Assembly (NCBI GenBank): GCA_018524725.1
Contig: JAEUWP010000097.1
Coordinates: 124,001 to 188,000, forward strand
Length of the DNA: 64,000 nucleotides
Source of the DNA: Podaxis mareebaensis
Lineage: Eukaryota > Basidiomycota > Agaricomycetes > Agaricales > Agaricaceae
Reading direction: 5' to 3'
The notes beneath the pieces are model-generated. The model was given only the letters and a program-made list of their open reading frames with translations. It ran no database searches and was not told the origin of the DNA. This document shows, piece by piece, positions 33,925-46,130 of the stretch. The position numbers were made by a program, and so were the translations under genes. How positions within the stretch are numbered: position 1 is the first letter of the stretch; each line of letters starts with the position of its first letter.

Positions 33925-35600
33925 TCAACGTCCAAAACCCTGCTCCGGGCGCGGAAGCATCAACGCAACAGGCAGTGTCTTCGGCCGGGTATATCTCGCC
34001 TCGTCTATTTCAAATTCAAGCTCTGTGTCGATTTCCATTTCCTCCGACGTACGAAAGTACGACGACGGATGGGGAATTTGGGACCGGAGATTGTAGTGTA
34101 CCTGTCCCTTTCCTTGTTGATTACGTCTGAAGCTAAGGAGACTTGTTTTTGTTTTAATATTATTGTTTTGTTGGGGGCCGAGAGGACGCATGGGCTGGAC
34201 CGGCCAGAGACGCGAAGGTGAGGGTGTTGAAGAGATCTGGGAAAGGTGGGAGTTGTGGGAGTTGGGACGGGTGTAGGTGGTGAAATGATTGTTGTCGAAA
34301 TCGCAGGTGTCAGCTGTGTCGATGGCCGGCGGAGGACCATCGGCGGTTATGCCGAGACCGATGCGGACGATTATGATCGAGAATACGAGGCCCTGTAGAT
34401 TGGGTTTTGATTAGGCTTGACTATAATCCACCGTGAAGAGAGACTTACGATGATGGGTGTCATCTGTTGCAATTTCGGTGAATCCATGCATATCATAAGC
34501 TTGCGGGAGGCACTCACTGCGTCTATGAAGATGTGCAGAAACCACGACTTCGTTTCGAAGAGGATGAGGAGGACAATGAGAGCGCCAGAGTAGATGGCAC
34601 CGGACTCGAGCACGATGCGTATGATAGGAGAGAGATTTCCACTCGATCTAGCGCTAAGAATCCCCTGACTGAAGAACCAGATCCGTGTAGCGATCATCAC
34701 TTGGGATGTAGTTTTATCCATTCAGTAATCCTGGCCCATGAGCGTAATCGATAGAGCTTACCAGTACAGGTGATGCTACTAGCCAGTGTGAAGGAGAAAA
34801 ATGCGACCATCCAGTGACGCAGTCTGAATATTTCTGCTTGGAAGAGTTTACTGGAGGTGATTACAGTGCCGAGACCTGCCACTGAGGGTGCAGAGGTTAT
34901 ACAACGTGAGCACCCTATGCACGACCTGGCGGCGCAAAATCATACCGAAGCTGCCAAAGAGGAACAACGCTGGAAGGATGACGTACGTGAGGCGCCGGCC
35001 CCAGACGACATAACATCGATACAGCTACTCGTTCCACATTCTGAGTCCTGACGCGACAGTATAGTGGAGGGAGGACGTACGGCAACACCATCCCCGACTA
35101 TTGTTTGTGCAGTGTAGATCACGCTACCAAAAATGTGGGTAGGCTCTGAGAGACGGTTCCAAAAAGAATGCCCAGAACCTCCACGTTCATAAAGCGCCTG
35201 GAGGATTCTGACGAAGTTGATTGTGACATGCTAAGTTGTCAGGCCAGTAAATAAGTCAGAATAGTCAGAATTGGTCAAAAACTGCCGGGTAAGAGGTGTT
35301 GCTTACAATTGTTGCCAGAACAAACATGGTAATGGAGACTCCCAGCATTGTCTTGTTTAACTGACGTCCGGGAGGCCGACGATGTACCAGCGACCAATAT
35401 GTTAAGATAAACATAACAAAAAACGCCCCTGAAAATGGCGCTGGCCACTCAGTCGGACTTCCCAGATAAGAATTTGGCCGCCTTACCATAAAGGCTGCCC
35501 TGGACGAAGATGGATACGAGCTTGGCCTGTTCAAGAGGAGAATTAGCCTTGTCCATGAGTTGTGTGTCTCTAAGAGCCTGACCTCTGTTTGATTAGCCAT
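33925..35600 (-). CDS. Seven-helix membrane protein of an Agaricomycete-expanded family, copy A
   Basis: The start is ATG at 35600 with an 18-nt first exon (35600-35583, MANQTE), followed by at least seven short-intron exons to a stop at 33925. Conserved blocks in order are KLVSIFVQGSLYGAFFVMFI, NKTMLGVSITMFVLAT, HIFGSVIYTAQTIVGDGVA, LYRCYVVWGRRLTY, RHWMVAFFSFTLASSITCT, RIVLESGAIYSGALIVLLIL and GLVFSIIIVRIGLG, which make seven hydrophobic spans. The long hydrophilic C-terminus is Ser/Pro/Asn-rich. It is paralogous to the genes at 38795 and 44623, with matching introns. Proteins of this type are common in mushrooms and usually annotated as hypothetical; receptor-like topology is suggestive, but no ligand or G-protein evidence is visible. 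Confidence 0.75.
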
Positions 35601-38600
35601 TATACTGCCCTGCAGACAGTTTCACCTGGGGCGTAAACTCCGCATGGTCTGATGTATGGCTCGTGGTAGGGGCCTTATATGACCTCCTGAGCGATGGCTC
35701 CATGGTGATTCACGAAACCCACCGCAGTCTGTTGATGCCAAGGGATAGAGGTCCAGGCTTATGTGGCGTAAGTATTCCGGGCAGCGAAGGCGGTGCTGGA
35801 CGATATAAGACACCACCAGATGTGACGTTCTGGGCAGAAGTAATTTGCCAACCACCGAAAGCAGGGTCAGCTATATGCCAAGGCCTCGCGGCTATAAACA
35901 TGGCAGAGATTCTGGCTTGCAGAAAACGAACCCTCGCAAGAGAAATGTTTGAGAAGATTGGCTAGAGTCATCATATGAATCCAGTAACTGCCTCGTTGTC
36001 CATCAGCGCATGGCTCGATTCCCATGACTTATGGGTGAGGCCGAAACAAAACGTCTGCGCAAGCTTCATAGTAGGCTGAGGTGGTTGGAAACCAGTGCCA
36101 GACTTCCGGGACGTGGTCTCCATACACCAGCAAGTCACGTTGTTTCTGCCTTGTCTGGGCGTGACCATGAGGTTGCACGTTTGTCCAAACTTCGACCACA
36201 ATAAGGAACGTTGTGGTTACCAATGAGTCTGCAGACCAACCCTGCACACTGCTAAACATCTGAACATCTGGTTGAGCATTCCCAGCAATAGATTCTAACC
36301 CAACATTCAATTTCTGGTTACCGAAAATACTATTACTGAATACAAACACTGATGCCCTATAACAATAACCCGATAAAAGCCCGTCAGCTGTGAGGTCTGC
36401 CACGTTTGTCCCGATGGAGTCGAGAGAAGGGAAATTAGAGTCCTGTGCTCTAACTCTCCAATTGCCCACGCACTAAGAGCCTCACTCCCCAGACCTTAGT
36501 ACTCAGGTAATGGTTAAATGTAATGCCATGGAGGGGAGCATTGCTGCGGGAATAATCCGACACCTCCCCTTGGTCCGTCCTCCCTGCGGATCATGATTTT
36601 TGCGCCACTAATTAAAAGGGACGGAGATGTCGTAAGGCTCGTAAGGCTCAGCATCTTTGTCTTGGGAAGTTCCCACATCACTGGCCTCTCGCAGAGTTGA
36701 TTGGATAAAAGCCTGACTAGAGAACCCTCGCAGTCGCATGGGGTGTTAAAATCCCATCGTATATGGAAGGCACTACATTGGAAATAACAAAGAGATACGA
36801 CCCTGGGCCCGCTTCCGAGTCTCTTGGGAGATACCAACTCTCCGGATGCAGTTCGCAAGGCTTGCAAAATCTGCGCATGAGAGAATTTATGGCCTCCAGT
36901 ATGATTATGGAAGAATGCGAGACTGAGCGTCGGTATCTGTGGTTGTGAGATTCGAGCGTGTGGAAGACATCGAACTCATCTTTTGTCGTAGGATCGCAAT
37001 TAAGTCGAATCCGCAAGTAGCGCATGCTAAATGCGTCAGTCCAATAACCAATTGGAAAGATGCTTCGGAGATTCTACCACGACTGGTTCACCTCTGATTG
37101 AAGTCTAGTATATGTCTGTTGGTTTGCGTTGGCCGCTGCGATGATTGAAAATGACTGATTGGGTATTTCTCGCTCCAAATCATTCGGGAAGTTAGAGCTA
37201 GTGACCTTATTTTTCGAGCGGAAATTGTGGCTGGTTGTGCGGGGTAAGCCGGCGTCCGGATGAAAGTCTGACTTTTCAAGTTTCCTTAAGTACCCGAGCT
37301 CCCATTCATGCGGTTAGTGTCCTAAGTCAGCTGGAGTGAAGGCATCAAGTGAGAGCCTACGCGATAACCCATCGGGTGGAGGATCCGGAGTGATTTCTGG
37401 AGGTCAGGGGTCGGAAGTCTGGGAGTTGAGCAAAGATTCGCCATAGACGAGGCTCATCAACTTGGGCAACTCCCTGGTCGTTCTGTTCGGCGGTTTTTCG
37501 CAACGATCGTCCCACCGATAAGCTGTAGCAATCCATGTGAGCTTGTCATCCTCCACGCCAGCCGGTACCCTATAAGCTTCTCCAATCCCGGATAGAGATT
37601 GGGGGGAACGGCATGTTGGAAGGTGAGAAGAGGGACCAAGTCTCTCTTGGGGTCATTGTGTGTCCATCATTCGACCAAGCCTGCTCAAGCTTGCAGTTAC
37701 ATGTTCGGAAGGCGATACACACGGATTAATGGAACGGAGGTTGAGAAATGAGAACCTTGAGATTAGACACGAGGCGGGGTGCTCTATTGACAGGGTTCCG
37801 TGAGGTGCGATTCGGGGTAATGAGTGAGGACGCAAATGCTTTGGGTAAGAGAAGGATTGTGTCGAGCGATGATACATAGTGAGGAGAAGGACATCTCGCT
37901 CGGCATTAGCCTTCCCGAGATATTCATAACGTCGACCGTGCCAGTATTCCGGGTCAATGAACTCGGTTCGATGAATAGATGTCTTCGAGATTCAAGGAGA
38001 AGACAAGGTGAACTTGGCAGAGAAGTGATCGACTATCGATTGTCGCGAATTGAGCGATCAACTCAACAATTTCCCGGTGTGTATATGAGACAGAGCAGCC
38101 CATGGGTGTTGAGATGGCGGAAGAGCAAAGGGAGAACGTCGATTAATGATTTGTTACTGAATTGTCGTCGCAGCGACAACGGTGATCCGTCCGAGGGGTC
38201 AGTTGATCGTCGGGCTCTGAGTTGGTACCAATTGACTTTGCTGTTTGTCACTGTTTGACGCCGTTGTAGCGTCTCCATGAACCCACCTTCCATAGGTACT
38301 AACCATTTGCCATTTCACGTCTGGGATGTCTTCAGTTGGATATTAAGTGGTGTGGCGGGGCGGTCAAGTCCACGTCCCCCAAGTTTTACCCCATGCAATC
38401 GGCTTCTCAGAGTCGGCGGTCTCCGTTACTAATGGGTTTCGGACAGGCCTTATGAAAAGGACGTGCGGGCACTTCATACACCTTGGGACCTAGACCGGCT
38501 AATGCCAATAGGTTAGCCCTTTGCAACTGGGTGGGAATCGCGACTAAAAACAGTCTAACCCTATCACTTGTCAGTGATTCTTTTAATGCTTCTGACTTCT

Positions 38601-38794
38601 GTTCAGAACGACCTTTTCGGGCTTCACCGGTGCAGACAATGGAGCGAAACGACCTTTCGCCTTCGTCTGCTCGGAGTTATCGTTTGCTGTGGTGTATGAT
38701 TCATCTTAGTGGATTACAAGGGCGTTTCCTGGGCAATTATAAATACCGTATCGAGGATCATGTCATCTTCTAGGTTGCTCTCAGCCCCAATATT
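35601..38794. other. 3.2-kb stretch between divergent seven-helix paralogues, no gene recognised
   Basis: A minus-strand frame at 36029-36469 (146 aa) has mixed hydrophobic content but no family match. Other frames are short and overlap on both strands. No tRNA or terminal repeat was found. Confidence 0.35.
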
Positions 38795-40247
38795 ATGAGT
38801 GTCACCGAGGGTGAGGTTCGTGATGCTTAATTGCCTGCAATTTAAGACAATGTATTCACTGGCTTTTCGACAGTCCAAGTTAATTGCTATCTTTGTGCAG
38901 TCATGCCTATGGGGTACATCATTCATGTCAACCGAACATACACCAGCTTATGCAGTCGAAAATGAAGGGGGCTTCGCTGTGATGTTCGTTATCACCTATT
39001 GGATTTTAGTCTACAACCTACCATTCAACCGTCCACTAAACAAGTCTATGCTCGGTGTTGCAATCCTCATGTTTGTCCTTGCGACAATGGTAAGTTTCCA
39101 AAGCCGAATCCACGAGTATCTCAACTAAAAGCCCACGATAGCAACTTGGCATCAACTTCACTCGAATCATCCGAGCTTTCATTACCTTCAAGGACGCACC
39201 GGGCGTATACTGGAACATGCTGTCCGAGTTTACCCAGGTGTTTGGAAGCGCAATGTACATTATCCAGACGTTCGTTGGTGACGCTGTTGCGGTTTGTCAG
39301 CAGGATCTGTTACCCTTCAAGTACACTCAAAAGCGGCTTAGGTTTATCGAGCGTACGTCGTCTGGAATCGGCGCTTCCACTTCATCGCGGTTCCAATTAT
39401 CATCTACATCGGAAGTCTGGGTTGGTATTCATCGAGGGAAAGGTATAGGAGCTACTTAGTGATACATCATTGTTCATGCAGTTGCCGGTATCGGTATCCT
39501 CGTCGTCATGGGTCAGACAACGAACTCAGAAATTTTCGTGGACCGACTTCGACACTGGATTGCGATCTTTCTTTCATGCACTCTGGCGACAAGTATCATC
39601 TGTACATGTAAGTACTGCTACCTGCCAGGCTTTCAGAGTTGCCTAATGTTTCTCCAGCCATGATATCTTCAAGGATATGGTATCTTGATCGCACGACTCT
39701 TTCGGGAAGAACTCGAGGGACCTTCCACCCAGTGGCACGAATCGTTCTTGAATCAGGAGCCATATATTCCGGCGTGCTAATCGCACTGATCAGTACCTTC
39801 TTTGCTGAATCATGGTTCCAATATGTCCTCGTGGATGCGGTTAGTAACGTTTACCCTTCTTCAGCTCCTTGTGGCACTACTGAACCAAAATAACCTCTCA
39901 CTTGAAATAGCTATCACCGTTGATAGTAAGCACCTCAATTATCTCCGAGAGCACCGCTCATGGAGTTTACATGATCGTCCTAGGGGATCGTCTTTTCCAT
40001 TATCATAGTCCGAATCGGCCTCGGAGTTGCCACGGATCCAGAGACCATCCAGGCCACGAGGGCATCACGCATTCCTTGGTCGGGGCCTCAGAGAAATGCG
40101 CCTCACGAGCTCAGCACTTTTGCTGCTTCAGGGGATATTGAACAATGTAAGGGTGGAGATTGGCAGAGTGCAGGGGTGACCACTTCGACCGAGACTAGAG
40201 CTGAGGAAGCATGCAAGAGCAAAGACTCTCCTCAGGCTTATCAATGA
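38795..40247 (+). CDS. Seven-helix membrane protein, copy B
   Basis: It starts MSVTE at 38795 and continues through short exons to a TGA at 40245-40247. The blocks match copy A: KLIAIFVQSCLWG, FAVMFVITYWILVY, SMLGVAILMFVLAT, NFTRIIRAFITF, EFTQVFGSAMYIIQTFVGDA, VYRAYVVWNRRFHF, AGIGILVVMGQTTNSE, RIVLESGAIYSGVLIALI and GIVFSIIIVRIGLGVATDP. The tail is hydrophilic (HELSTFAASGDIEQ...SPQAYQ). The shared HELSTF(A/E)AS motif in the tails of copies B and C suggests a conserved cytosolic element. All splice junctions checked keep the frame, so the copy appears intact. Its function is unknown. Confidence 0.75.
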
Positions 40248-40436
40248 TTTGCATGGTTTGCGACTATAATCCTTGTATCAATGTTATTTCACGTCCGTTC
40301 TCGAGGCGAAGAGGGTTAATTCAGGTATGATTCTTGGTAGATACACAGTATAACTTTTAAGTTTCCTTGTTTCTAATTACATCGGTGCTAGTCCGGCCCC
40401 TAATCAAGCAGTTTTGTGTACCTTGACAGCATCGAA

Positions 40437-42215
40437 CTAGGCTCGCAGACTTTTGATATATTCCTGCAATCCGCTCACATCACCACCAACCTCAATGTCT
40501 ACGCCCAAAGCCCCAATTTCCCCAACGACGTCCCTTCCAACTTTCATCCTCCCTGCGGTGATCATTACAGGCATCGACCACTTTCCGCCCAACTCCCCAG
40601 CAGAAGTAACTTTCTTCGTCTCCTCGATTCCCTTCGACACAATGTTCGAACCAGAAGAGATGGTGCCCTGGTCCTTTTTTGGTATCTTGAAAGTAGTATC
40701 CGCCGCTGAACCCGAGCTGTTGTTGCCAGTACCGTTACCGGACGGAACGTAAACAGTATTGGAGCCGCTAGCGACTGTGAGATCGATCAAGGCAAAGGAG
40801 TGAAGGCCTGGGCGGTTAATCTGGCTGGCATCGTTGATGCCTTGGACGATAGCAGTAGTTGCGGGAGTAGCACCAGTAACCGCTTGGCCCTCGACGCTGC
40901 CGCTTGAGGAAAGCGGTGAGGCGAAACGGCGAATAACAGGAACTGGGATAAATCGCGCCCAGTCAGCCGGGAGTGCGCCGTCAAACTGCACTAGGTCGAG
41001 GGAAGCGGCAGAGATCGCTTCGAGGATGAAGGCGAGCGTGTGAGAAGGGTGAGTAGTGAAGTGGCCGACGAGGAGAGGGCGTTCGCTGGTGCATTGCAAC
41101 AAGATTGCGGAAAGGTGGGAGTGGAACCATGGTACATTCGTTTGTTGGGATGGGTTGGATGAGGGGTTGACTGCGGATTTGGGGAAGGCGTTTCGAATAG
41201 CCTTTGCCTGATCAAGCGTGATCGAGTTGGCCAAAGTAGGATCAAACACGCAACCGAGCATGGAGGCACCCGCCTCAACAAGCTTCTGTGCTTCTCCTGG
41301 AGTAGTTATTCCTGAAACCTTGACGATAGGAGCCCGTTGGGATTCTGGGTGACGGAGGTCAGGCCAGTCGAGGAGCTCCCTGATAAAGGCGGCGGTATCC
41401 TTGGCGCGCATCAGGCTTTCGCCCACCAAAACCGCTCTGACGCCCTGATCCTTGTATGTGCGCACATCCTGGGGGTTCGAGATACCGCTCAACGCGCAAA
41501 GGATGACCTCCCGATCTTTCACCATGTCCACAAGGCGCGAGGTAGTCCCCATATCAACATTGAAATCATGGAGATTTCTATTATTAACACCGATGACCTT
41601 CGCGCCGAGATTGAGAGCTCGTCGCATCTCATCGGCGTTGTTAACTTCTACGAGCGGCTCCATTCCCAAACTGCGCGAATACTTATAAAGCCGGGTTAAT
41701 AGCTCGTCGTTCATCATCGCGACGATGAGAAGAACAGTATCAGCTCCATACAGACGTGCTTCTGCAATCTGGTATTCATCCAAGATGAACTCTTTGCGTA
41801 AGACGGCGGGACGGTCGGGGATTAAGGAGATTGACTGGCGGACCATCAGCATGTCATGGAGGGATCCCTTAAACCAGTGTGGTTCAGTGAGGACGGAAAT
41901 AACAGAAGCGCCGGCTAGGGCATATGTCAAAGCCTGTTCAGCAACGGGCGTGGTGAGCGCGATGGGTCCTTTGGAGGGAGAAGCGCGCTTGATCTCGGCC
42001 ATCAGGGACGGTGAAGGAATATCGCTGGATCCCGACAGAGCGTTGCTAGGATTTCTCCTCAGGCGTTCGACGAATGGGATAAGCGGAGGAGCAAGGTGCG
42101 CGGACAACAGCCTCGAAATATCTTCAGGTGTCGTTCCTGGTGTTTTCTTTGCCAGTTCAACATCCTGAGCCCGTTGGGCGTAGATTTTCTCGAGGATGGT
42201 TGGTGGTTTTGACAT
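40437..42215 (-). CDS. Indole-3-glycerol-phosphate synthase with degenerate PRAI domain (TrpC-like)
   Basis: This is a single-exon gene of 592 aa. Residues 1-285 are an indole-glycerol-phosphate synthase with its catalytic set present: Glu74 and Lys76 (AEIKRASPSKG), Lys141 (LRKEFILDEYQI), Glu190 (EPLVEVNN), Asn211/212 (GVNNRNL) and Ser243 (LSGIS). This enzyme closes the indole ring in tryptophan synthesis. Residues 296-592 resemble phosphoribosylanthranilate isomerase but look inactive: the KxCG motif with its catalytic Cys reads KVSG (Ser301), and the following GFIF..S.R segment reads GCVFDPTLANS. A low-complexity insert (about 480-540) interrupts the domain. The amidotransferase domain that precedes IGPS in most fungal trifunctional proteins is absent; the gene starts MSKPPTILEKIYAQR, at the inter-domain linker. 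It may be the tryptophan gene or a diverged paralogue. Confidence 0.88.
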   Translation of the reverse strand: MSKPPTILEKIYAQRAQDVELAKKTPGTTPEDISRLLSAHLAPPLIPFVERLRRNPSNALSGSSDIPSPSLMAEIKRASPSKGPIALTTPVAEQALTYALAGASVISVLTEPHWFKGSLHDMLMVRQSISLIPDRPAVLRKEFILDEYQIAEARLYGADTVLLIVAMMNDELLTRLYKYSRSLGMEPLVEVNNADEMRRALNLGAKVIGVNNRNLHDFNVDMGTTSRLVDMVKDREVILCALSGISNPQDVRTYKDQGVRAVLVGESLMRAKDTAAFIRELLDWPDLRHPESQRAPIVKVSGITTPGEAQKLVEAGASMLGCVFDPTLANSITLDQAKAIRNAFPKSAVNPSSNPSQQTNVPWFHSHLSAILLQCTSERPLLVGHFTTHPSHTLAFILEAISAASLDLVQFDGALPADWARFIPVPVIRRFASPLSSSGSVEGQAVTGATPATTAIVQGINDASQINRPGLHSFALIDLTVASGSNTVYVPSGNGTGNNSSGSAADTTFKIPKKDQGTISSGSNIVSKGIEETKKVTSAGELGGKWSMPVMITAGRMKVGRDVVGEIGALGVDIEVGGDVSGLQEYIKSLRA

Positions 42216-42540
42216 TGTGAAGTTCTAGGCGAGTTTCAGTGACGAGCACAAGGGTTTAATATCGCACGAGAAATCTGAAAGGGACAGAGAGGAGGTGAGA
42301 AGACTATGTCCATATTGGTGGTTTATCGAGGGAGGGTAGCTTCCGGTAGTCCTGATGTAAACACGGCCCGGGCTTTGCCACAACATAATTAGCAGAATTA
42401 GGTGCGAAGTCATCTTAGCTCGCCTTCGTCACCTTCCACTGCCCCCACGTTCTCGCTTCTTTTCTGATTATCAGGAGCCCAGGAAGCCTCAAGGACAAGT
42501 CTTTTAATGGACGCCATTCTGCAGCCCAACTTGTCTCCAT

Positions 42541-43908
42541 ATGCCAGACCCAAATCTTGGAACTAGAACTTTGCCCCAGGTCTTCCGTCTAAACAATGGT
42601 GATGTTATCAATGCCATTGGGGTGGGGTGGGTTGATGGCTTAATCATCAGAGTTCATTCCATAGAGGCTAAGCATATCTTAGATGTTGGATGGGCCGACA
42701 AGGCGAGGGAGACCATGTCACAAACATGGTCAAGACAGCTTTGAAACTAGGTTACCGCCACATCGACACGGTCAGTCTGGCAAAACGGCGCAAACAAGTA
42801 TCTGACGGAGAGATCCCATAGGCTGCAAATTATGGTATACCATCGTAACACAAGCACCTTGAATTCTGTCTCAAAAAGGACCACAGGTAACGAGGTGTCT
42901 GTCGGTCAAGCAATCCGTGAATCCAGGGTGCCCCGCAGTGAGCTATATGTGACTACCAAGCTTGCGTAAGGTTTCGTTTCGACACCGAACGACCCGAGTT
43001 AAAGTGTTGGATCCAGGAGTGAGGATCATTGGGATCCAATGAATGCCCTGGGAACCAGTCTCGCGAAATTGGGACTGGAATATGTCGATCTCTATCTCAT
43101 GCATTGGCCTATGGCTTTACGTGCGGACGGTAAGCACTCTTTGAGACATCTTCTCGTATCACTTGATGAATTATTCTACTTCAGGTTCAGCGCTCCAACC
43201 AGATGAAAGCCCGACTTACATCGAGACGTGGCATGCAATGCGGGAAGTCCTAAAAACGGGCAAGGTTAATCATTCCTTGAAACAAGGCACGGGGCTGACT
43301 GTCCTGGGTATCAGGGAAAACCAAAGCTATTGGTGTCTCTAATTTATCACAGGATCTTCTATCCGCCCTTTTGGCACATCCAAAGACAACTATCGTGCCC
43401 GCCGTCAATCAGGTCGAGGCTCACCCATGTCTGCCACAGCATGAGCTGCGGAAGTTCTGTCATGATAAAGGGATCCTCCTCGTTGCTTACTCACCCGTCG
43501 GAAAGCACAAGTTTGCGGATGACGAAGATATTCAGAAGATTTCTACTCGTCTCGGTATCACGCCTGCACAAGTCATATTAAGCTGGGGTGTCCAGCGCGG
43601 TACAGCAGTCGTTCCTAAATCTACACGTGAGGAAAGATTAGCTCAAAATCTCTCGGTGAGTGTCGGCTACCGTGACACGATGATTCTGTGTTACTCGAGT
43701 CTCATGCCATGGGACGCTGGTGCTATTTCTGCAGGTCGTCGAACTGTCACAGGATGATATGCAAGTGCTTGATCGGCTCTACTTGAAGCCAGGCATGCAC
43801 AAATCAGTCTGCGGTTTCCACTCCCCTGAGTTGGGCGGTTCGTGCTTTGGTTGGACGTATAAGCAATTGGGATGGGAATTTTGTACTGGCGGTATCATGC
43901 CTCAATGA
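42541..43908 (+). CDS. Aldo/keto reductase
   Basis: Eight exons (42541-42626, 42683-42770, 42822-42834, 42887-42965, 43017-43129, 43185-43259, 43315-43655, 43735-43908) join in frame to 322 aa, the normal family size. The fold signatures are GCWMG, YRHIDTAANYGNE (catalytic Asp and Tyr), TTKLA (Lys), YLMHWP (His), KAIGVSNLSQ, PAVNQVEAHP, and the cofactor motif VPKSTREERLAQN. It should reduce aldehydes or ketones with NADPH in the cytosol. Two structural points are unusual: the third exon is only 13 nt, and the intron at 43260-43314 must use a GC donor to keep the conserved KTGKTKAIGVSN reading. The substrate cannot be told from the sequence. Confidence 0.9.
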
Positions 43909-44622
43909 CTCAGATAATGCCTTGGTCGAGTTATCGCAATGGCAATTTGTGGGAGCGTTATGCTTTGTGCGTACGCATAGGTTGAAGCGGGTTGCCTAAC
44001 ACTGTTGTTTTTTCCTGGCAGCACAGTGAGCGAGGAAAGTCCATCAACTTCGAATAGCATCTAGTGACGAATAGGTCGGAGATCAATTTCTCTCGCAATC
44101 TTCTTTCCCCCTTTGAAGGTCCTTCCTACCAATCATCATCGGCGCAGTAGTATTGTCATAGAGATCCCTTCTCCTCGGTCGTACAAATAAGTGACATCGC
44201 CGTGCCGTAGGGTGTCTAAAAATATCTACTCCGAGAGTCTTCTCCTTCAAAAGGAAACCTTAGAACACCCTGGTGCCTATTTTGTGGGACCGTTGGTGCA
44301 GTCCCATAAACTAGGTGTGCGAAGTTAACAGCGACTCGACCATGCGGCGATACACCACCCGTATTTGCATAAGCAAAATCAATCCACCCCGTTCCACTTT
44401 ATGGAAAGGCTTTCCGTGCTATTCGAGGAGAGGGCGCCTTGAGGATCTTGGCACTTGATCTTCCCATAAAATAAACTCGCTTCTTGTGATGAGGCGAGGC
44501 TGTCCCATTGATCGGCGTAGGGTTGTTTAAAAGGCCACATCCTGACGCAAGTGGCGTTTCTCACCAGCGGTATTCGTTTATTCATTCAATTGTCACTGTA
44601 ATACTTGTTACACGGCCTCCTC
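43909..44622. other. Intergenic, nothing recognised
   Basis: 3' flank of the aldo/keto reductase and promoter of seven-helix copy C. No gene or repeat was seen. Confidence 0.45.
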
Positions 44623-46130
44623 ATGGCTATCACAGAGAATGAGGTTTGTCATTCATATTCTGCTGGATTTAGAGTCCGTGGAAGTATGGAGCTGATCTTC
44701 TGTTGCTTCTGTGCAGTCCAAACTTATAGCCATCTTTGTCCAGTCATGCCTCTGGGGTAGGTTGAGCTCGTTGATTCCGGGGTAGGTAGTGCTAAGTTGT
44801 TTCTACAGGAGCATTCGCTGTGATGTTCACGCTCACTTACTGGACGCTGGTCTACCGCCGGCCGAATGGGCGTCCCCTAAATTTGCCTATGCTCCTTGTG
44901 GCAATTCTCATGTTCGTCCTCGCCACCACAGTACGTGGCAACTCGTTATACCTATTGTTATGATGCCGGATTCTGACTTTAGAATTTTGCTCTAAAAGCA
45001 ACTTGCAGTCAACTTTACCAGGGTCATCCGTGGCTTTATTGTCCACGAAGGTCATACCGGGGAGTACTATAATGTACTAGCCGAATTCACCCAAATATTT
45101 GGAAGCGCAATGTACATTGTGCAGACTTTCGTCGGTGACGGCGTCGCAGTAGGGGTTTTATTGTGGCTTAGCAGTTAGCTTATCTGACGAGAACTTCCCA
45201 GATTTACAGATGTTATATTGTATGGAGCAGGCGCATCGTGTTTATCTTGTTCCCCTGCATGCTCTATGTCGGCAGTCTAGGTAAACCGTATTCCTGTCAG
45301 ATCCCTTGAGAGAAATGACCAATCCTGTATCCCAGTAACTGGCATCGGCATCCTCGTGACGATGGGAAAGGCAACAGCCGGCTCACTCGTCTTCGTTGAT
45401 GAGCTCGGACACTGGATCTCCAGTTTCTTTGCATTCACTCTTGTCACCAGTACTACTTGTACCCGTGAGTCATCAGCTTCTGTTCTATTATCGCAAACTG
45501 AAGGAGCCGCGCATCGATACAATCTACAGTGATGATTGCTTCGAGGATCTGGTACCTTAGCCACCAAAGCACATATGAAGGTCATAGTAGCAGTCTTCAC
45601 CCAGTTGCTCGCGTCGTCGTCGAATCCGGAGCTATATATTCAGCCATGCTCATCGCTCTCCTTATCCTCTATGGCCAGAAGTCTTGGTTCCAGTATATTA
45701 TCGTTGATGCTGTAAGTTACTCTCCGCCTCTTCTGTGGTTATCGCCGCTGATGATGCTTGCTACACTTCCAGTTGTCTTCCCTCATCGTGAGCCGAAACC
45801 ATGCTAAGTTATGGAACTTACTAATTGCCCGACGAACGACAGGGTATCGTTTTCTCCGTTATCATTGTTCGTATTGGCCTGGGTATTGCTATCGATCCAG
45901 ATACTGTCCAAGGCTCAGCCTTGTCGGGCAAGACCCTCGAGGGGCCGGACAGAAGGGCCAACGTTGTACATGAGCTGAGCACCTTTGAAGCTTCCGACAA
46001 TTCCACGCAAGGAAGGAGTGGAATTTGGCCTGGAGTCAAGGTTGATTTGGAGAAAGCTGTGCGCTCTGAGCGTTCTAATGCGGACCCCAGTCTAAAACAG
46101 GAGAGGAGCGTTGCAAGTCAAAATGATTGA
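44623..46130 (+). CDS. Seven-helix membrane protein, copy C
   Basis: It starts MAITENE at 44623 and runs through short exons to a TGA at 46128-46130. Blocks in order are SKLIAIFVQSCLWG, AFAVMFTLTYWTLVYRRP, MLLVAILMFVLATT, NFTRVIRGFIVHEG, EFTQIFGSAMYIVQTFVGDG, IYRCYIVWSRRIVFI, VTGIGILVTMGKATAG, HWISSFFAFTLVTSTTCT, VVVESGAIYSAMLIALLIL and GIVFSVIIVRIGLGIAIDPD. The hydrophilic tail again holds HELSTFEAS. Introns fall at the same places as in copies A and B. Copies B and C look more alike in the core than either does to A. The function is unknown. Confidence 0.78.

Noticed and set aside
36029..36469. 146-aa minus-strand frame as another seven-helix fragment
   Set aside because: It contains none of the conserved blocks of the neighbouring family and no clear membrane helices.
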